This document shows positions 9,060 to 19,982 of a stretch of DNA of 64,000 nucleotides, piece by piece (within the stretch, counting starts at the first letter, position 1; each line of letters starts with the position of its first letter). Origin of the DNA: Bacteroides rodentium JCM 16496 (GTDB lineage Bacteria > Bacteroidota > Bacteroidia > Bacteroidales > Bacteroidaceae). The position numbers and the translations under genes are program-made. The notes beneath the pieces are model-generated. The model saw nothing but the letters and a program-made list of their open reading frames with translations. It searched no databases and was not told where the DNA came from. The stretch is taken from positions 1-64,000 of the forward strand of contig NZ_BAKJ01000021.1 of the NCBI RefSeq assembly GCF_000614125.1, read 5' to 3'.

Positions 9060-11051
9060 ATGAATTACAGAAGACTGACCGAAGATGAAATTCTCCGGTT
9101 GAAGAGCCAGTCATGTCTGGCAGATGATTGGGGGAAAGTAACCGTTGCAGAAGAGTTCTCAACGGAATTTGTGCATCATACCCGTTTCTCGGGCGAGGTG
9201 CGTTTGGGAGTGTTCCATTCAGAATTTATGTTGCCGGGAGGAATCAGGAAGCATTCCGGTTTGCGGCATGTGACGTTGCATAATGTAACAGTGGGAGATA
9301 ACTGTTGCATTGAGAATATCCAGAACTACATTGCCAATTATGAAATAGGGCATGATACCTTCATTGAGAATGTGGATATTATTCTGGTAGACGGTGTGTC
9401 GAAGTTCGGCAACGGGGTAGAAGTGTCTGTCCTGAATGAGACGGGAGGCCGTGAGGTGCTGATTAATGATAAACTCTCCGCACACCAAGCCTATATTCTG
9501 GCGCTTTACCGCCATCGTCCGGAGCTGATTGCACGGATGAAGGAAATCACGGATTTTTATTCCAACAAACATGCTTCTGCTGTAGGAAGCATCGGGAACC
9601 ATGTAATGATATTGAACACCGGTTCCATAAAGAATGTGCGCATCGGTGATTATTGCCGCATCTGTGGTACATGTCGTCTGTATAACGGAAGCATCAACAG
9701 CAACGAGGTGGCGCCGGTACACATTGGGCATGGGGTGATTTGTGATGATTTCATCATCTCTACCGGGTCGCATGTGGACGACGGAGCTATGCTGAGCCGC
9801 TGCTTCGTGGGGCAGGCATGCAAGTTGGGACACAACTACTCTGCCTCGGATTCTTTGTTCTTCAGCAATTGCCAGGGAGAGAATGGGGAGGCGTGCGCTA
9901 TTTTTGCCGGACCTTATACGGTGACGCACCATAAATCCACGTTGCTGATTGCCGGTATGTTTTCCTTTATGAATGCCGGTTCGGGGTCCAATCAGAGCAA
10001 CCACATGTATAAGTTAGGGCCTATCCATCAAGGTACCTTGGAGCGTGGTGCCAAGACGACTTCCGATTCGTACATCTTGTGGCCTGCAAGGGTGGGGGCG
10101 TTCTCCTTGGTAATGGGGCGCCACGTTAACCATTCCGATACTTCGAACCTGCCGTTCTCTTACTTGATAGAGCAGAATAATACGACTTATCTCGTGCCCG
10201 GTGTCAACTTGCGTAGTGTGGGTACCATTCGTGATGCCCAGAAGTGGCCGAAACGTGACGGGCGTACCGACCCGAACAAACTGGATTACATCAACTATAA
10301 TCTTCTCAGCCCCTACACGGTGCAGAAGATGTTCAAGGGACGGGAAACGTTGCAGAATCTGCGTCATGCCAGTGGCGAGCTTTCGGACATCTACTCTTTC
10401 CATAGCGCGAAGATACGTAACTCGGCTTTGGTGAAAGGCATCCGCTTCTATGAAATAGCCATTCATAAGTTCCTCGGAAACTCTGTCATCAAGCGCTTGG
10501 AAGGCATTGACTTCCGGAGCAATGAAGAAATACGGGCCCGTTTGAAGCCCGATACTGCCATTGGCAGCGGCGAATGGGTGGATATTTCCGGATTGATAGC
10601 CCCGAAGAGTGAGATAGATGCGCTGATAGACGGTATTGAGTCCGGTAAAGTCAACCGCTTGAAGTCTATCAATGCCGAGTTTGAGAAGATGCACAGCAAC
10701 TACTACACCTACGAATGGACCTGGGCGTATGAGAAGCTGGAAGAGTTCTATGGTATCAAGCCGGAAGGTATGACGGCGGAAGACGTCATACATATTGTCG
10801 AAAAATGGAAAGAAGCGGTAGTAGGCCTCGACCGCATGGTGTATGAGGATGCCAAGAAAGAATTTTCACTGGCTTCCATGACGGGCTTTGGAGCCGATGG
10901 CTCACGCTTGGAAAAGGAACTCGACTTTGAGCAGGTACGCGGCGACTTTGAAAGCAATCCGTTTGTAATGGCTGTGCTGAAACACATTGAGGTGAAGACG
11001 GCGCTGGGCGATGAACTGATAGGGCGGATGCAGCGGGTATCAGAAAATTAA
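9060..11051 (+). CDS. DUF4954 family protein, hexapeptide-repeat beta-helix
   Basis: A 663-residue protein of the DUF4954 family found across Bacteroidetes; biochemical role unknown. Residues about 60-370 show left-handed beta-helix (hexapeptide acyltransferase-like) periodicity: HVTLHNVTVGDNCCIENI, IKNVRIGDYCRICGT, VAPVHIGHGVICDDFIIS, MLSRCFVGQACKLGHNYS. The C-terminal third is helical and charged. The segment THHKSTLLIAGMFSFMNAGSGS is polar and histidine-containing and could be a site, but this is inference. A nucleotide-sugar or acyl-transfer role would fit the fold. No signal peptide is seen, so it is probably cytoplasmic. It is read through the repeat from hflX or from its own promoter. 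Confidence 0.85.
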   Translation: MNYRRLTEDEILRLKSQSCLADDWGKVTVAEEFSTEFVHHTRFSGEVRLGVFHSEFMLPGGIRKHSGLRHVTLHNVTVGDNCCIENIQNYIANYEIGHDTFIENVDIILVDGVSKFGNGVEVSVLNETGGREVLINDKLSAHQAYILALYRHRPELIARMKEITDFYSNKHASAVGSIGNHVMILNTGSIKNVRIGDYCRICGTCRLYNGSINSNEVAPVHIGHGVICDDFIISTGSHVDDGAMLSRCFVGQACKLGHNYSASDSLFFSNCQGENGEACAIFAGPYTVTHHKSTLLIAGMFSFMNAGSGSNQSNHMYKLGPIHQGTLERGAKTTSDSYILWPARVGAFSLVMGRHVNHSDTSNLPFSYLIEQNNTTYLVPGVNLRSVGTIRDAQKWPKRDGRTDPNKLDYINYNLLSPYTVQKMFKGRETLQNLRHASGELSDIYSFHSAKIRNSALVKGIRFYEIAIHKFLGNSVIKRLEGIDFRSNEEIRARLKPDTAIGSGEWVDISGLIAPKSEIDALIDGIESGKVNRLKSINAEFEKMHSNYYTYEWTWAYEKLEEFYGIKPEGMTAEDVIHIVEKWKEAVVGLDRMVYEDAKKEFSLASMTGFGADGSRLEKELDFEQVRGDFESNPFVMAVLKHIEVKTALGDELIGRMQRVSEN

Positions 11052-11105
11052 TTATGATTTGTTGCGTTTTTACTCTAATTAAAGAATTATTTCAATAATA
11101 GTTTT

Positions 11106-11113
11106 TACCTTTG
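11106..11113 (+). promoter_or_regulatory. Candidate -7 box upstream of fumarase
   Basis: TACCTTTG fits TAnnTTTG, about 70 bp before the fumarase start, in an otherwise AT-rich intergenic stretch. The -33 element is not clear. Confidence 0.35.
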
Positions 11114-11183
11114 CTCGGTAAAGGCGGTTTTGTGCTGCCTTTGCTACCCGAATCACTTTTAAACATTAAATATACGAGTAATT

Positions 11184-12823
11184 ATGGCAACAACACCTCC
11201 GTTCAAGTATCAGCCCATGTTTGAGAAGGGAAAAGATACTACTGAGTATTATCTGCTTACGAAAGATTACGTGTCAGTAAGCGAGTTTGAAGGAAAACCT
11301 ATCCTGAAGATTGAAAAAGAAGGTTTGACGGCAATGGCCAATGCGGCTTTCCGCGATGTATCGTTCATGTTGCGTCGTTCGCACAACGAGCAGGTTGCTA
11401 AGATTCTGAGTGACCCCGAAGCAAGCGATAACGATAAATATGTGGCGCTCACCTTCCTGCGCAATGCAGAGGTAGCATCCAAGGGGGTACTTCCTTTCTG
11501 CCAGGATACGGGTACGGCAATCATCCACGGCGAAAAGGGACAACAAGTATGGACCGGCTACTGTGATGAAGAAGCTCTCTCACTGGGTGTTTACAAGACT
11601 TATACCGAAGAGAACCTGCGCTATTCGCAGAATGCTCCCCTCACCATGTACGATGAGGTGAATACGAAATGCAATCTCCCGGCACAGATTGACATCGAAG
11701 CTACGGAAGGTATGGAGTACGAGTTCCTCTGCGTTACCAAGGGGGGTGGATCTGCCAACAAGACTTATCTCTACCAGGAGACAAAGGCTATCCTCAACCC
11801 CGAAACATTGGTTCCCTTCCTTATCTCAAAAATCAAGACTTTGGGTACGGCAGCTTGTCCTCCCTATCACATCGCATTCGTTATCGGCGGTACCTCTGCC
11901 GAAAAGAACTTGCTGACTGTGAAACTGGCTTCCACCCACTTCTACGACAATCTGCCCACTACCGGCAATGAGTTCGGCCGCGCCTTCCGCGATGTGGAAC
12001 TGGAGAAGCTGGTACTGGAAGAAGCTCATAAGATTGGTCTCGGTGCCCAGTTCGGCGGCAAGTATCTGGCTCACGACATCCGCATCATCCGCCTGCCGCG
12101 TCACGGTGCGTCCTGCCCCGTGGGTCTGGGTGTTTCCTGCTCTGCCGACCGTAACATCAAGTGTAAAATCAATAAAGAAGGTATCTGGATTGAGAAGCTC
12201 GACAGCAACCCGGGCGAACTGATTCCCGAAGAACTCCGCAAGGCAGGTGAAGGCGACGTGGTGAAGATTGACTTGAACCAGCCGATGGCCGATATTCTGA
12301 AGGAACTGACCAAGTATCCGGTTTCCACCCGTTTGTCTCTGAATGGAACCATCATCGTAGGCCGTGACATCGCACATGCCAAGCTGAAAGAACGTCTGGA
12401 CCGTGGCGAAGACCTGCCGCAGTACATCAAAGACCATCCCATCTACTACGCCGGTCCTGCCAAGACTCCTCAAGGCATGGCTTGCGGCTCCATGGGCCCG
12501 ACTACTGCCGGACGTATGGACCCGTATGTAGACCTCTTCCAAAGCCATGGCGCAGCATGATTATGCTTGCCAAAGGTAACCGCAGTCAACAGGTGACGGA
12601 TGCCTGCCAGAAGTACGGCGGTTTCTACCTGGGTTCTATTGGTGGCCCTGCCGCTATCTTGGCGCAGAACAACATCAAGAGCATTGAGTGCGTGGAATAT
12701 CCCGAGCTCGGTATGGAAGCTATCTGGAAGATTGAGGTGGAGAACTTCCCTGCATTTATCCTGGTGGACGATAAGGGCAACGACTTCTTCAAGCAACTGA
12801 AGCCTTGGAATTGCAGCAAGTAA
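11184..12823 (+). CDS. Class I fumarate hydratase (apparent frameshift)
   Basis: Interconverts fumarate and malate; in Bacteroides it works in the reductive branch that leads to succinate and propionate. This is the iron-sulfur, oxygen-sensitive class I enzyme (FumA/FumB type). Cysteines expected to hold the 4Fe-4S cluster are visible in [32 protein letters not shown] and [16 protein letters not shown]. The first frame ends at 12560 after LFQSHGAA, and the next frame continues [23 protein letters not shown] to 12823. The family sequence is [15 protein letters not shown], so one G is missing near 12552. The repaired protein is 546 residues, normal for the class. A terminator hairpin follows 34 bp after the stop. 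Confidence 0.95.
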
Positions 12824-12857
12824 AACAGAAGCCTTTTAGAAGGGCATAATATAAGGA

Positions 12858-12893
12858 AAGCCGTAACGGAGAAAATCTTGTTACGGCTTTTTT
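12858..12893 (+). terminator. Rho-independent terminator after fumarase
   Basis: The stem AAAGCCGTAAC pairs with GTTACGGCTTT around a 12-nt loop and runs directly into a T tract. It lies 34 bp past the fumarase stop on the same strand. Confidence 0.85.
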
Positions 12894-13037
12894 GTTTTAC
12901 TTTGATAAAACAGCTTGTTTTTTTATAGGAGGACAAAGCTGAAACTCGTTTGTTGTCGCATTTTTGTTACATTCTCCTTTTCATTTCTCAGTTAACTTCT
13001 TTATCTTTAGCCCTCCAAACAACCAATTTAATAAAAC

Positions 13038-14195
13038 ATGGAACCAACTCTTACACGACAAACTCCGGCACAACGCATCGTATGGCTGGATGTGGTACGC
13101 CTTGTTGCAATGTTTACAGTAGTTTGCTGCCATTGCACAGACCCTTTTAACTTCTATCCGGGCACATCGCCCGACATTGTTGACATCAAGTTCTGGGGAG
13201 CTGTCTACGGTGCGGCGCTCCGTCCTTGCGTACCGCTTTTTGTAATGATTACCGGCGCATTGCTGTTGCCGGTACGGGGTGACGCCTCGGCATTTTACAA
13301 GAAACGTATCCCCCGCGTATTCTTTCCTTTCCTCATCTGGTCTGTGATTTACAATCTGTTTCCCTGGATAACGGGCCTGCTGGGAGTGGAGCCGAAAGTG
13401 ATTCTGGATTTCTTCCCTTATTCGGGTGAGGAAGCGATGCGCCAGTCTCTGGCAGTGAGCCTGGGATATATTGCAGAAATGCCTGTTAATTTCTCTCTAT
13501 TGGATGTGCACATGTGGTATATCTATCTGCTGATAGGGCTTTATCTCTATCTGCCGATATTCTCGGCATGGGTGGAGAAGGCCTCGGAACGTGCCAAACT
13601 ATGGTTTCTTGCAGCATGGGGAGTGACACTGCTGCTGCCTTATTATACCGAGTTTGCCGCTCCGTACCTTTGGGGGACTTGCTCGTGGAACTCGTTCGGT
13701 ATGCTGTATTACTTTGCCGGTTTTAACGGCTATCTATTGTTGGGCCATTATCTGAGGAACCACGAATGGACGTGCCGTCAGCTCTGCTTCATCGGCATTC
13801 CTATGTTTGCCATCGGCTATGCGGTGACCTTCTTCGGTTTCCGCCACATCACAGCGTTGCCGGAATATACGGAGGAGATGCTCGAACTCTTCTTCACTTA
13901 CTGTTCGCTTAATGTGGCGATGATGACCATCCCCGTATTTATGCTTTGCAAGCGGGCCGATTTCCGTTCGGAGCGTATCAAGAAAGCATTGGCAAACTTG
14001 ACGCTCTGTGGTTTCGGAGTCTATATGATTCACTATTTCTTTACCGGACCGAGCGTAGTCCTGATGCGTGCTATTCATGTTCCTGTCTATCTTCAGATAC
14101 CTTGTGCCGCAGTCGTCGCTTTCTGTGTCTCCTGGTTTCTGGTGGCAATGGCATACCGTTGTTTCGGGAAGCGGACCAAGTGGGTGTTAGGGTAG
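13038..14195 (+). CDS. Membrane acyltransferase, family 3 (OafA/WecH-like)
   Basis: A 385-residue integral membrane protein of the acyltransferase-3 family, which O-acetylates sugars of polysaccharides, lipids or glycans. The opening RIVWLDVVRLVAMFTVVCCHC contains the family's first helix with conserved Asp-x-x-Arg and a catalytic-type His. About ten hydrophobic helices follow (VPLFVMITGALLLPV, FPFLIWSVIYNLF, HMWYIYLLIGLYLYLPIF, FGVYMIHYFF). The target is unknown. It has its own upstream region after the fumarase terminator and is convergent with the pectate lyase, overlapping its 3' end by 9 bp. Confidence 0.85.
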   Translation: MEPTLTRQTPAQRIVWLDVVRLVAMFTVVCCHCTDPFNFYPGTSPDIVDIKFWGAVYGAALRPCVPLFVMITGALLLPVRGDASAFYKKRIPRVFFPFLIWSVIYNLFPWITGLLGVEPKVILDFFPYSGEEAMRQSLAVSLGYIAEMPVNFSLLDVHMWYIYLLIGLYLYLPIFSAWVEKASERAKLWFLAAWGVTLLLPYYTEFAAPYLWGTCSWNSFGMLYYFAGFNGYLLLGHYLRNHEWTCRQLCFIGIPMFAIGYAVTFFGFRHITALPEYTEEMLELFFTYCSLNVAMMTIPVFMLCKRADFRSERIKKALANLTLCGFGVYMIHYFFTGPSVVLMRAIHVPVYLQIPCAAVVAFCVSWFLVAMAYRCFGKRTKWVLG

Positions 14196-15308
14196 TTGGG
14201 ATGAAAGATTGTTTTTCTTCTTCCATTGCTCGTACTTCTTCAAGACTTTGAGCCCGTGGCTATTGTACCAGCTGTATCCGTTGCGGCGTTCATATCTTAT
14301 CTCGGAGATGTCGAAGCGTTTCACTCCGTCGCGGTCGCAGAAGAAGGGACGGTTGTCTTCCAGGGTATAGAAACGCGCCCAGAGTGGGGGACAGTCGAAA
14401 TCATCCTGGGGGCAGGGAGCCATGCGGTAATCTTTCTTTCCGTCGCTGTTTGTAAAGTATTCCTGTATGATACCGGTTATCTTGTTGGCGTTGAACCAAG
14501 CGACAGCGGCTTCTACAGATGCGATGATTTCAGGTGAGGGGTGGGGGATGGACATCAGCAGCAGCACAATGCCGTCGGACTCGGCACCGCTCAATGAGGG
14601 CAGTTCATAGGCGCGGGCCTTGGCCGGGGCAAGTGTATGCTCGTCGTGCTGGGCACACCACACGGTGAGCTTGCCGTTCTGCCGTACTTGGGTCCGGAGT
14701 ATACAGTCCACCCCCTTGTCAAAAGCCACGCGGGCCTGCCGGCAGATGCTGTCCGGTATGTAGGTGTAGGGGGGCTTCTTTTCATAAACATCACGAAGCA
14801 ACTGCATGACGTTTACCATGGCATTGTCATTGTAGGTGATGTGGGTATAGTAGCCTTTGGGGCGTGGCCAGAACTGGGGCCAGCCTCCATTGGGGTATTG
14901 CGCTTTGAAGAGGTAGCAGATACCTTCGATGGCGGCATTCTTGTACTTGTCTATGCGGGTGGCTAGGTAGATGCGCGAAAGGTAGCGTATCTCCGTGCTT
15001 GTGGCACCATTGTCGATGGTACTTTGATTGATGTCGTCTTTGGCATGCAGCACGTCGTCCAATTCCTGGGGAGCCAGTTCGGCAGGCATATAGATGTTCT
15101 TGGGCCATCCTCCGGTGGTCTGTTGATATAGCAGGACATTGTCCGCAATACGGATGGCTTCGGGAGTCCGGAAGAAGGCATCGTCCAGCCGGGGGGCCAT
15201 CTTTACCCAACTCTTATAGGGCTGCTTTCCCTTGTAGGTGGCTGTTTCCTGAGCCTTTACTCCTGCCAGGCAGGCAATCAGCGTGTAAAGTAAGATAATC
15301 CTCTTCAT
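14187..15308 (-). CDS. Pectate lyase, PL10 family, secreted
   Basis: Predicted polygalacturonate lyase cleaving de-esterified pectin by beta-elimination. The signal peptide is MKRIILLYTLIACLAGVKAQ. The catalytic (alpha/alpha)3 toroid of PL10 begins at about residue 30 (YKSWVKMAPRLDDAFF) and carries typical motifs: QTTGGWPKNI, STIDNGATSTEIRYL, YPNGGWPQFWP, ITYNDNAMVNVM and a C-terminal NGYSWYN. The length of 373 residues is right for a single-domain PL10. No SusCD pair, sensor or other CAZyme flanks it, so it is an isolated enzyme. It converges with the acyltransferase gene, and the two reading frames share their last 9 bp. Confidence 0.9.
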   Translation of the reverse strand: MKRIILLYTLIACLAGVKAQETATYKGKQPYKSWVKMAPRLDDAFFRTPEAIRIADNVLLYQQTTGGWPKNIYMPAELAPQELDDVLHAKDDINQSTIDNGATSTEIRYLSRIYLATRIDKYKNAAIEGICYLFKAQYPNGGWPQFWPRPKGYYTHITYNDNAMVNVMQLLRDVYEKKPPYTYIPDSICRQARVAFDKGVDCILRTQVRQNGKLTVWCAQHDEHTLAPAKARAYELPSLSGAESDGIVLLLMSIPHPSPEIIASVEAAVAWFNANKITGIIQEYFTNSDGKKDYRMAPCPQDDFDCPPLWARFYTLEDNRPFFCDRDGVKRFDISEIRYERRNGYSWYNSHGLKVLKKYEQWKKKNNLSSQLP

Positions 15309-15407
15309 GGCATATTCGCTTTTTAATATTCGTTTCTACGGACAAAAATAGCGAAAGGACCGGAAGAAGAGGGGGAATATTTATCTTTAAAGGAGGAAAT
15401 TTTGGGC

Positions 15408-16762
15408 TTATTCCATATAGCGTGCTATTTTTCCACTGATTTGCAATAGGGAGATTTCACATAATTTGGTATCATATTCCGCGGAGAGAATACGTTCTTC
15501 TGCATCCAGCAAACTCTTTTGGGCTTCGCGCATCTCGATTCCCGAGAGGTTGCCCAGCATATATCGTTCCATGGCAATCTCGTGGTTCTCCTTGGCGGCG
15601 ACAAGGTTCTGGCGTTCCAGGTTCAGCATTTGCAGGTTGTTCTGGTAGGCCTGCCATAGGTTGCTGAGGTCGGCGCGCAGGGCTTGCTCCAGTTGTTCGC
15701 GTTCCAGGCGGGCGTTCTGCACGGCAATGCGGGCATTCTTGCGTTCGCGGCGCCGGTTGCCGTCGAACAGATTGAAGCCAACCGTGACACCGAAGTTCAG
15801 ACCGAGATTGCTGCGGCGGCTGTTGGCAGAGATGTCGTATTTGTTGAGGGTGTAGCCGTATCCGCCGTTCATCTTCACGTATGGATAGTCGCGCGAGCAG
15901 ACTTTCTTGTAGTCCAGGCGGGCCAGGTTGTTGTTCTGTTCGGCACGTAGCAGTGAGGCGTTGATGGCAAGGGTGGCGTTCCACAGCTCCTCAAAGTTCA
16001 GGGCGGCGGTCACGTTGATGAGGCTGTCTTGTATGATAAACGGCTGGTCCACATTTTTGTTTGCCATGAGTTCGTTCAGCCGGATACGTGAGGTGTGCAG
16101 CAGTTCCTGCTGCTTCATGTATTGGGCGCTGTCGGCATTGAAGTCCACTTTGGCCTGCTGGTAGTCTAGGCGCGAGAAGTTACCGATGTGGTAACGCTCT
16201 TCCACAATGCGCAGGCGCTCTTTGGATAGCGATACGGCATAACGGAAATTCTTCAGGCGGATTTTCTGCTGCACATAGTTATAGTATTCGGCGGCTATAT
16301 TGGCTATCAGGTCCTCAATGGCAATGCGCGTATTGGTCTCGCCTTGGCGTTCCAGCTCCTTGAGCCTTTGGTAGTTGGCGGTAATGTTGAAACCGTCGAA
16401 GATGGTCCAGTTCAGGTTGATGCCTGCATCGAGAGTCTGGTCAAACACTCCGTTGTCCTTGGTTGTCTCTCCGGTGGCCCGGGCTTTGGTTTCGGTATTG
16501 TCTATGGTTCCCTTGTAGCCGGCAGAGAGGTCCAGTGTGGGCAGGTAGCTGCATTGCCCAGTGTGGCGTTGTTCTTGCTGACCTGCTCTTCATTGCGGAC
16601 AATGCGCAGGGAGTAGTTGTTCAGCAATCCCTGCTCCAGGCAGGACTTCAAGGTGTAGAGGGGGGCCTCTCCCCCGACCCCTCTCCCGTAGAGAGGGGAG
16701 AAGAATGTGAGCAAAACTGTCATCAACAGTATGCTCTTTATAGACCAATTCTTTATCATCAT
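15408..16762 (-). CDS. TolC-family outer-membrane efflux channel (apparent frameshift)
   Basis: Outer-membrane exit duct of the tripartite pump encoded just upstream. Helical coiled-coil segments (YNYVQQKIRLKNFRYAVSLSKERLRIVEERYHIGNFSRLDYQQAKVD) and the repeated OEP architecture are clear. The frame changes near 16547: the N-terminal part ends ATLGNAATC and the rest resumes as YLPTLDLSAGYKGTIDNTETK. One missing A on the plus strand explains this and gives about 451 residues. I place the start at 16762 (MMIKNWSIKSILLMTVLLTF). The signal-peptide region contains SPLYGRGVGGEAPLYTLK, encoded by a GC-rich repeat that looks inserted. It is the last gene of the efflux operon. Confidence 0.9.
16660..16702. 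repeat. GC-rich palindromic repeat inside the TolC signal region
   Basis: This stretch has CCCCTCTCCCG and its near complement GAGAGGGGAG plus runs of G and C, and encodes PLYGRGVGGEA at the signal-peptide cleavage region. Related sequence occurs at 16814-16855 at the end of the pump gene. The composition differs sharply from flanking coding DNA. Confidence 0.6.
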
Positions 16763-16769
16763 CGTTTCT

Positions 16770-19700
16770 TTAAAAGAACACATAATATTCACACTTTATC
16801 TTTTTCGGGCTATCTCCGTCCCCCCCTCCCTGGCGGGGGAAGGTTGGGGAGAGGCTTCGGTTCGTTGATACATAACTATATATGGCAGGCACGATGTACA
16901 TCGTCAGCAGTGTGGAGATGAGCATACCGCCTACGACGGCAGTACCCATGGCGATGCGCTGGTTGCAACCTTCGCCGGTGGCGAAGGCAAGCGGTATCAA
17001 TCCCAGGATGGTGGAGGCACTCGTCATCAGGATGGGGCGCAGACGTTGCAGGGAGGCGTCCTTGATGGCGCGCATCTTGTCTTCACCCGCCTCCTGCTTC
17101 TGATTGGCAAATTCCACAATCAGGATACCGTTCTTTGCCACCAGACCAATCAGCATGATAATACCAATCTGGCTGAAGATGTTCATCGTAATCCCCCCGA
17201 AATACATGAACACCAGTGCGCCGGCAATGGCGAGAGGCACCGTCAGCATGATAATCAGCGGGTCCTTGAAGCTTTCGAACTGGGCGGCAAGAATCAGGTA
17301 GATCAGCACGATGGCCAGGATGAAGGCGAACATCAGGCTGGAGGAACTCTCCCGATACTCTTTGGAGTCTCCGGTCAGTGCGGTGCGGAAGGTCTCGTCC
17401 AGTGTCTCTTTGGCAATCTTGTCCATCTCGTCCAGGCCTTGTCCGATGGTCTTGCCGTCCGCCAGTCCCGCAGAGATGGTGGCGGAGACGAAACGGTTGT
17501 AACGGTACAGTTTCGGAGGGGCGATGCCGCCGGTAAGCTCAATCAGGTTGTCCAGCTGCACCATGTTCCCATTGTCGCTACGGATATAGATGCCTTTCAG
17601 GTCGGCAGGCTTGTTGCGTTGCTGGCGGTTGATTTCGCCCAATATCTCGTATTGCTTTCCGTTCATGTAGAAGTAGCCCATGCGCTGGCCGCTCAAGCCG
17701 TATTGCAGGGTTTGGGCTATGTTCTTGGTACTTACACCCATGATGCTCGCTTTATCTCGGTTGATGTTGATGCGCGCTTCGGGCTTGCTGAACTTGAGGT
17801 TCACGTCTGCCATCTGGAATACCGGATTCTCGTAGACCTTCGTCATGAATTTGGGAAGCACCTCCTGCAACTTCTCGATATTGGTGGCCTGCAACACATA
17901 CTGTACGGGCATTCCGCCGCGTCGTCCTCCGAAAGAGGAGGACTGCTGTACGAAAGAGCGTGCCATTGTCTTTTTCTGCACTGCCTTCGACAACTTTTCG
18001 GCAACTGCCATCTGGGTATAGTCACGGTCTTTCATGTCTTTCAACGTGATACGCACGTTACCGCTGCCGCTGGATACGCGTGCCGTTACCGCTTCTGCAT
18101 CCGGAATCATGGAGTCCACCAGATGATTTATGTCCTCGGTATAGTCGCGCATGTATTCGTAGGTCACTCCTTCGGCCCCCATAGTATTGATGCTGATTTG
18201 TGAACGGTCCTCCAGGGGAGCCATTTCGGCAGGGATGGTGTTCCACAGGTAGCCGATGAGCAGGATGGTGACAGCGGTGAAGGGTAAGGCAATCCAGCGC
18301 CGTTTCAGGAAAGCGGCCAGTGAGCGGCTGTATATCCGGTTCATTCCTTCAAAGAATGGTTCGGTCTTGCGGTAGAACCAGCTTTGCTGCTCGCGCTTCA
18401 CCAAAAGTTTGGTGGCGAGCATCGGCGTAAAGGTGAGTGCGGCAAACGAAGAGATGACCACCGAACCGGAAACCACGATGCTGAACTCGCGGAATAGGCG
18501 TCCCGTCATGCCGTCCATGAACACGATGGGGAAGAACACCGCCACCAGCGTGATGGTGGTGGAGATGACGGCGAAGAATATCTCCTTGGCTCCCTCGATA
18601 CCAGCCTCCTTGGGTGGCATTCCTTTCTCTATGCGGACGTAGATGTTCTCTGTCATTACGATGGCATCGTCCACCACCAGCCCCACGGCAAGCACCACCG
18701 CCAGCATGGAAAGCACATTGATGGAGAAGCCTGCCAGATACATCACGAAGAAGGCGCCGATGAGCGAAACCGGAATCACGATGCAAGGCACCAGTGTCAC
18801 GCGCCAGTCGCGCAGGAAAAGGAAGATGATGATGATAACCAGTACAAATGCCTCGTACACCGTCTGCTTCACTTCGTTGATGGAGGCGCGGATAAACTTG
18901 GTATTGTCGAAACCGTAGTTGTAAAGTATGTCTTCGGGCAAGTCTTTCTTCATCTTTTCCATACGGTCGTACACGGCATTGGCTATCTCGATGTGGTTGG
19001 CGCCCGGCTGCGGGATGACGACTACTCCCACCATAGGCACGCCATTCATCTTCATATAGCTCTTTATGTCGGCAGGGCCCAGTTCGGCACGCCTATGTCA
19101 CTGAAGCGGACAATGCGGTTACCGTCTTCCTTCAGTATAAGGTTGTTGAACTCTTCTGCCGTGTGCATCAGCCCCAGTGTGCGGATGGTGAGTTCGGTGG
19201 TGTTTCCTTCGATGCTGCCGGAGGGAAGCTCCACATTCTCCTTGTCCACGGCATTCTTTACGTCCATGGGGGTAATGCCGTAGCCGGACATCTTGACGGG
19301 GTCCAGCCAGAGGCGCATGGAGTAGCGTTTCTCTCCCCAGATGCTTACGCTGCTGACGTCGGAGATGGTCTGCAGCTGTTCTTTTACGGTGAGGTCGGCT
19401 ATCTCGCTCAGTTCCAGCAGCGAGCGTTTGTCGCTTTGCAGTGCTACCATCAGGATGGGCATGGCATCGGCATCGGCTTTCGATACGGTAGGTGGGTCAC
19501 AGTCACGAGGCAGATAGCGCTGTGCACGCGACACTTTATCACGTACGTCGTTGGCGGCGGTTTCCAGGTCAACGGAAAGCTCAAACTCCACCGTGATGCG
19601 TGATGAACCTTGCTGGCTGACACTGGAGAGGGAGCGTATGCCCGGGATACCGTTAATGTTCTGCTCCAGAGGCTCCGTTATCTGGTTTTCGATGACATCG

Positions 19701-19867
19701 GCGTTGGCGCCCGGATAGGAGCAGGACACCGATATGATGGGATTGTCTACAGACGGGTATTCGCGTACGCCCAGATAATTGTAGCCGATGAAGCCAAACA
19801 GCAGGATTATTAGGGTAAGTACTGTCGAGAGTACCGGTCGGCGTATACTTAATTCGGATATATTCAT
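16770..19867 (-). CDS. RND efflux pump, HAE1/AcrB family inner-membrane component (apparent frameshift)
   Basis: Proton-driven drug or solute exporter working with the adaptor upstream and TolC downstream. The start MNISELSIRRPVLSTVLTLIILLFGFIGYNYLGVREYP is a classic HAE1 opening. The pore domain (YPGANADVIENQITEPLEQNINGIPGI) and helices such as VLAVGLVVDDAIVMTENIYVR, which holds the paired Asp residues of the proton relay, are present. The frame breaks near 19088: DIGVPNW should read DIGVAELGPADIKSYMKMNGVP, needing one more base. Repaired length is about 1032 residues, normal. The C-terminal tail LSPTFPRQGGGDGDSPKK is encoded by a GC-rich repeat and is probably not part of the ancestral protein. 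The coding end overlaps the region just upstream of the tolC start. Confidence 0.95.
16814..16855. repeat. GC-rich palindromic repeat at the 3' end of the RND pump gene
   Basis: CTCCGTCCCCCCCTCC and GGCGGGGGAAGG form an inverted repeat followed by TTGGGGAGAGGC. It is read as the last 20 or so codons of the pump. Similar GC-rich sequence lies in the adjacent tolC start region. Confidence 0.55.
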
Positions 19868-19869
19868 TC

Positions 19870-19982
19870 TTTACAATTGATAATTGACAGTTGATAATTT
19901 ACAGTTGATAATTGACAGTTGACAATTGACAGTTAACGGCATTCATTAATTGTCAATTGTCAATCGTCAATTGTCAATTGAT
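19870..19982. repeat. AT-rich inverted repeat between adaptor and pump genes
   Basis: Reiterated TGATAATTGACAGT units on the left and TCAATTGTCAATCGTCAATT units on the right form a long imperfect hairpin around CGGCATTCATT. A 35-nt part of the right arm is identical to 22189-22223. The repeat supplies the stop codon of the adaptor gene (last residues DNIN). Confidence 0.75.

Noticed and set aside
17046..18203. Open frame of 385 codons on the plus strand
   Set aside because: Opposite strand of the RND pump gene, His/Val-rich and without any recognised domain.
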